Shown: positions 4,388 through 6,643 of the stretch, piece after piece | Numbering within the stretch: the stretch's first letter is position 1 | Layout: each line of letters opens with the position of its first letter | NCBI GenBank assembly: GCA_003565195.1 | Contig: PXCX01000289.1 | Location: 1-6,643, forward strand | Source of the DNA: PVC group bacterium | GTDB lineage: Bacteria > Verrucomicrobiota > Kiritimatiellia > CAIKKV01 > PXCX01 | DNA length: 6,643 nucleotides | Reading direction: 5' to 3' | Translations under genes and position numbers: made by a program | The notes under the pieces: model-generated | Databases searched by the model: none | Told to the model about the DNA's origin: nothing | The model's input: only the letters and a program-made list of their open reading frames with translations

Positions 4388-6643
4388 CTAATCGCCATAA
4401 CGCTGCTCCAATTCCAACAACATCTTGTCCCGGTCGGCGGGACGATCCAAGCGATCAAACGTTTCGGCGGCTTTACGGAGTGCGCGATCGGACACACCGG
4501 GGATATTATAGGTCAACCCGACAATCGAATAATAGCGGTTGGCATCAGTTACATCACCGACCGCTTCATGGCAGGCACCCAACCCCAGCAAGGCTCTGGC
4601 CCGAAAAACCGGTGCATCCGCCTGTTGCGCATGTTGTTCCGCTTCGTCAAAACGGGCACGGGCATCGGCAATCCGTTCTTCTTGCAACAGCAGTTCGCCC
4701 AGCGTAACGGCTGCCTCCGCTGCCAGAGGTGTATGCACATCCGTTTCCAGGGCCGCTTCAAACCGTCGCCGCGCCTGTTCCATGTCACCCGCATCAAGCG
4801 CCGCCAGACCGGCAAGCGCATGCCCTGTCTGCAGCCAGCCGGGCTCATTCGCAGCGGTTTCCACCAAAATATCGGCAGCATTGATCGCTTCCCGGAACCG
4901 TTTTTCCTCGTGCAACTTCCGGCTGAGCCATTCCAGTAACGGCGGATCGAAGCGATCCATATGCGGATCATCAAGAAGAATCTCAAACAGTTTCGCGGCT
5001 TCACTGCCGCGATCCAACTGTTGCAACGCGTAGGCGCGCCGGAACATGATCCGGCTCCGCAACCGATCTTCCGGATCGGCATCCAGCGCCCGTTCCAGCG
5101 CAGCCTCGGCAGCGACATAATTCTCCTTACCGGAATACAGCAGCCCCAGGGTGAAGGCGGCATCCGCCAGGTATTGTGTATCGGGGAACCGTTCCGTCAA
5201 TTCACGAAGCGTACGCACGGCCTGTTCGTTGCGCTCCAGCTGGGCCTCGCTGAGTCCCTTGCGATACAGGGCTTCAACAACCAATTCGTGCTCGGGATAC
5301 GCTTCAAGCAAACGCATGTACATTCGCACCGCTTCACTATGCCGCTCAAGCGACCGCATTTGCTCAGCGGCCGCCAGCAGAGCCCGCGGCGCCATGGATC
5401 GTTCGGGAAAATGATCCGCCATAGCCTGAAAATATTCAGCCGCCTGACGCGCATCGCCCCGTCGTTGAAACAGGAGTCCCAGGCGATACATCGCCTCATA
5501 CGCCTGGTCGCTCTCTGGAAACTGCTCAATAAGAAGGCGGTAATTCTGAATCGCTTCACCGTCATTGCCCAGATCGTCATGGGCGGCAGCCTGCAACCAG
5601 AGCGCCGGCAAGCGGTTCGCATCGCGAATGCGGGCCGCGCTTATTGTTTCCAAGGATCGTTCCCGGTCGCCAAGTTGATACTGGCTCTGGGCTTTCTCAA
5701 GAACCGCTGCCTGACGTAAGGGCGAGTCGGGTCGCACTTCCAGTAAACGCGAATAGGAGTCCACCGCAGTGGCATATTTTCCCAATCGCCGCTCGTTGTT
5801 GGCCTTCAGGTAATACCATTGATCCCAGGCCACCGCATCATCGTCACCGTTGTCAGAAACACCGGATGCCAATGCCTCGTTGCAAAGTTGCAGACTATCC
5901 GCAAAGCGACCGACACGATAATACGTCCAGGCGGCCGGTAAGCGGATTTCGTCCGCGCGCAGATCCTCCTCATAATCACGCAGAAAATCCTCGAACAATT
6001 CCGCGGCCCGCTCATCGTCGCCGGATCGCTCATGCATTCGCGCCAACTGATACAGGGCCTCTGCGCCGTGTCGCCGATCCGGCGGGTCATCAAGAACCCG
6101 GCCCAACCATTTCGCAGCCTCTTCCTTCTCCGCATCGGCGTCACCGGCCGCCAACAACTTGCCCAGTTCCAAGGCGACAAACGGTGTAAAAGCGCTTACA
6201 CGATCGCGGGCAAGAAAGTCGCGCCAGACGTGCATGGCCTCGTCCCGTTCCCCGATCGCAACCAGACTTCTGCCGATCCAATAGATCGCCGCATCACGAA
6301 TGTCCGTATCCGGAGTTTCCCCCAGCAGTTCGCGCAATAAACGGACCGCCACATCGTTGCGGTCCGCCAAACGAAACATTTCCGCCCGGCGCAACATGGC
6401 GCGGTGCCGGTACGGACTCGGCGGTTCATGATCGATCACCCGTTCGTACGCGCGCACGGCAGCCGCCAGATTGGCCATATGACGATAACTTTCGCCGATG
6501 CGATAATCGATCACATCCATTTCCGCGTAATCGGGGTGTTCCCTGCGCAACACCTGATATTCACGGATGGCATGTTCATGCAATCCTCGCAACAACAAGC
6601 CGTCGGCGAAACGCCGTTGCGTCTCGGCATCCATTTGTTCCCG
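4388..6643 (-). CDS. Tandem TPR-repeat protein, 5' end outside the window
   Basis: At least 751 residues are visible, ending in TAG. The first ATG is at 6634, but the frame stays open to the edge (Arg-Glu-Gln before that Met) and no ribosome site precedes it. The real start, probably with a signal peptide, is therefore likely beyond the window. Nearly the whole length is helical-pair repeats of about 34-38 residues, roughly twenty of them, with the A-x3-Y/F, G-x2-Y and A-hydrophobic-x2-F patterns of tetratricopeptide repeats. Examples are residues 377-408, 452-483 and 489-520 counted from that Met. Many repeats end in FP or YP-x-S/D, as in periplasmic CpoB/BamD-like TPR proteins. TPR arrays bind protein partners and have no enzymatic role, so a scaffold for the neighbouring VWA protein or for an envelope complex is inferred. 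Its stop lies 39 bases before the next start, consistent with an operon. High-GC codon use matches the VWA gene. Confidence 0.94.
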   Translation of the reverse strand, partial: REQMDAETQRRFADGLLLRGLHEHAIREYQVLRREHPDYAEMDVIDYRIGESYRHMANLAAAVRAYERVIDHEPPSPYRHRAMLRRAEMFRLADRNDVAVRLLRELLGETPDTDIRDAAIYWIGRSLVAIGERDEAMHVWRDFLARDRVSAFTPFVALELGKLLAAGDADAEKEEAAKWLGRVLDDPPDRRHGAEALYQLARMHERSGDDERAAELFEDFLRDYEEDLRADEIRLPAAWTYYRVGRFADSLQLCNEALASGVSDNGDDDAVAWDQWYYLKANNERRLGKYATAVDSYSRLLEVRPDSPLRQAAVLEKAQSQYQLGDRERSLETISAARIRDANRLPALWLQAAAHDDLGNDGEAIQNYRLLIEQFPESDQAYEAMYRLGLLFQRRGDARQAAEYFQAMADHFPERSMAPRALLAAAEQMRSLERHSEAVRMYMRLLEAYPEHELVVEALYRKGLSEAQLERNEQAVRTLRELTERFPDTQYLADAAFTLGLLYSGKENYVAAEAALERALDADPEDRLRSRIMFRRAYALQQLDRGSEAAKLFEILLDDPHMDRFDPPLLEWLSRKLHEEKRFREAINAADILVETAANEPGWLQTGHALAGLAALDAGDMEQARRRFEAALETDVHTPLAAEAAVTLGELLLQEERIADARARFDEAEQHAQQADAPVFRARALLGLGACHEAVGDVTDANRYYSIVGLTYNIPGVSDRALRKAAETFDRLDRPADRDKMLLELEQRYGD

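Noticed and set aside
4247..4939. 230-codon open frame on the plus strand
   Set aside because: It straddles the end of the TPR gene and the start of the VWA gene on the opposite strand. Composition and lack of domain pattern mark it as a shadow.
4961..5719. 252-codon open frame on the plus strand
   Set aside because: It lies wholly opposite the TPR gene, whose repeat pattern is unbroken. The plus-strand translation shows no family pattern and has no ribosome site, so it is a shadow frame of GC-rich coding DNA.

Overview
The window carries three long genes, all on the minus strand and transcribed from right to left, followed by about 360 bases of repeat-rich non-coding DNA at the left end. 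The gene types suggest a Gram-negative member of the PVC superphylum, most likely Kiritimatiellota, Verrucomicrobiota or Lentisphaerota. They are a periplasmic-type TPR protein, a von Willebrand A (VWA) protein of the inter-alpha-trypsin-inhibitor (ITIH) style, and an exported GH42-like protein with a C-x-C-x2-C motif. GC-rich REP-like hairpins with a 'gctcccagg' tail also fit. This placement is inference from gene style and has not been tested by phylogeny.

Layout from upstream to downstream (high to low coordinates). (1) 6643-4388 is a TPR-repeat protein whose reading frame runs off the right edge, so its N-terminus, probably with a signal peptide, is missing. (2) 4348-2507 is a membrane-anchored VWA protein that starts 39 bases after gene 1 stops. 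It has an intact metal-binding MIDAS motif and an ITIH-like C-terminus, but no N-terminal VIT domain. In its place are one transmembrane helix carrying a TonB-style S-x3-H pair and a long acidic, proline-containing linker. (3) 2420-360 is an exported glycoside-hydrolase-like protein with a barrel-like N-terminal half, a glutamine-amidotransferase-like (beta-galactosidase trimerisation type) domain and a beta-sandwich-like tail. It sits 86 bases after gene 2 and has its own perfect Shine-Dalgarno site.

Genes 1 and 2 look like one operon and one functional unit. The TonB-like anchor of the VWA protein next to a large TPR scaffold suggests a cell-envelope machine powered by an ExbB/ExbD-type proton channel. 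Those channel genes would be expected just upstream, outside the window. Gene 3 is lower in GC in the samples counted and may be a looser downstream member or an independent insertion.

The left 200 bases hold a foldback element bounded by 16-base perfect inverted repeats (1-16 and 134-149). It contains two inverted REP-like hairpins related by compensatory base changes, and a third REP-like hairpin lies just outside it. I saw no tRNA, rRNA, CRISPR array or convincing intrinsic terminator.
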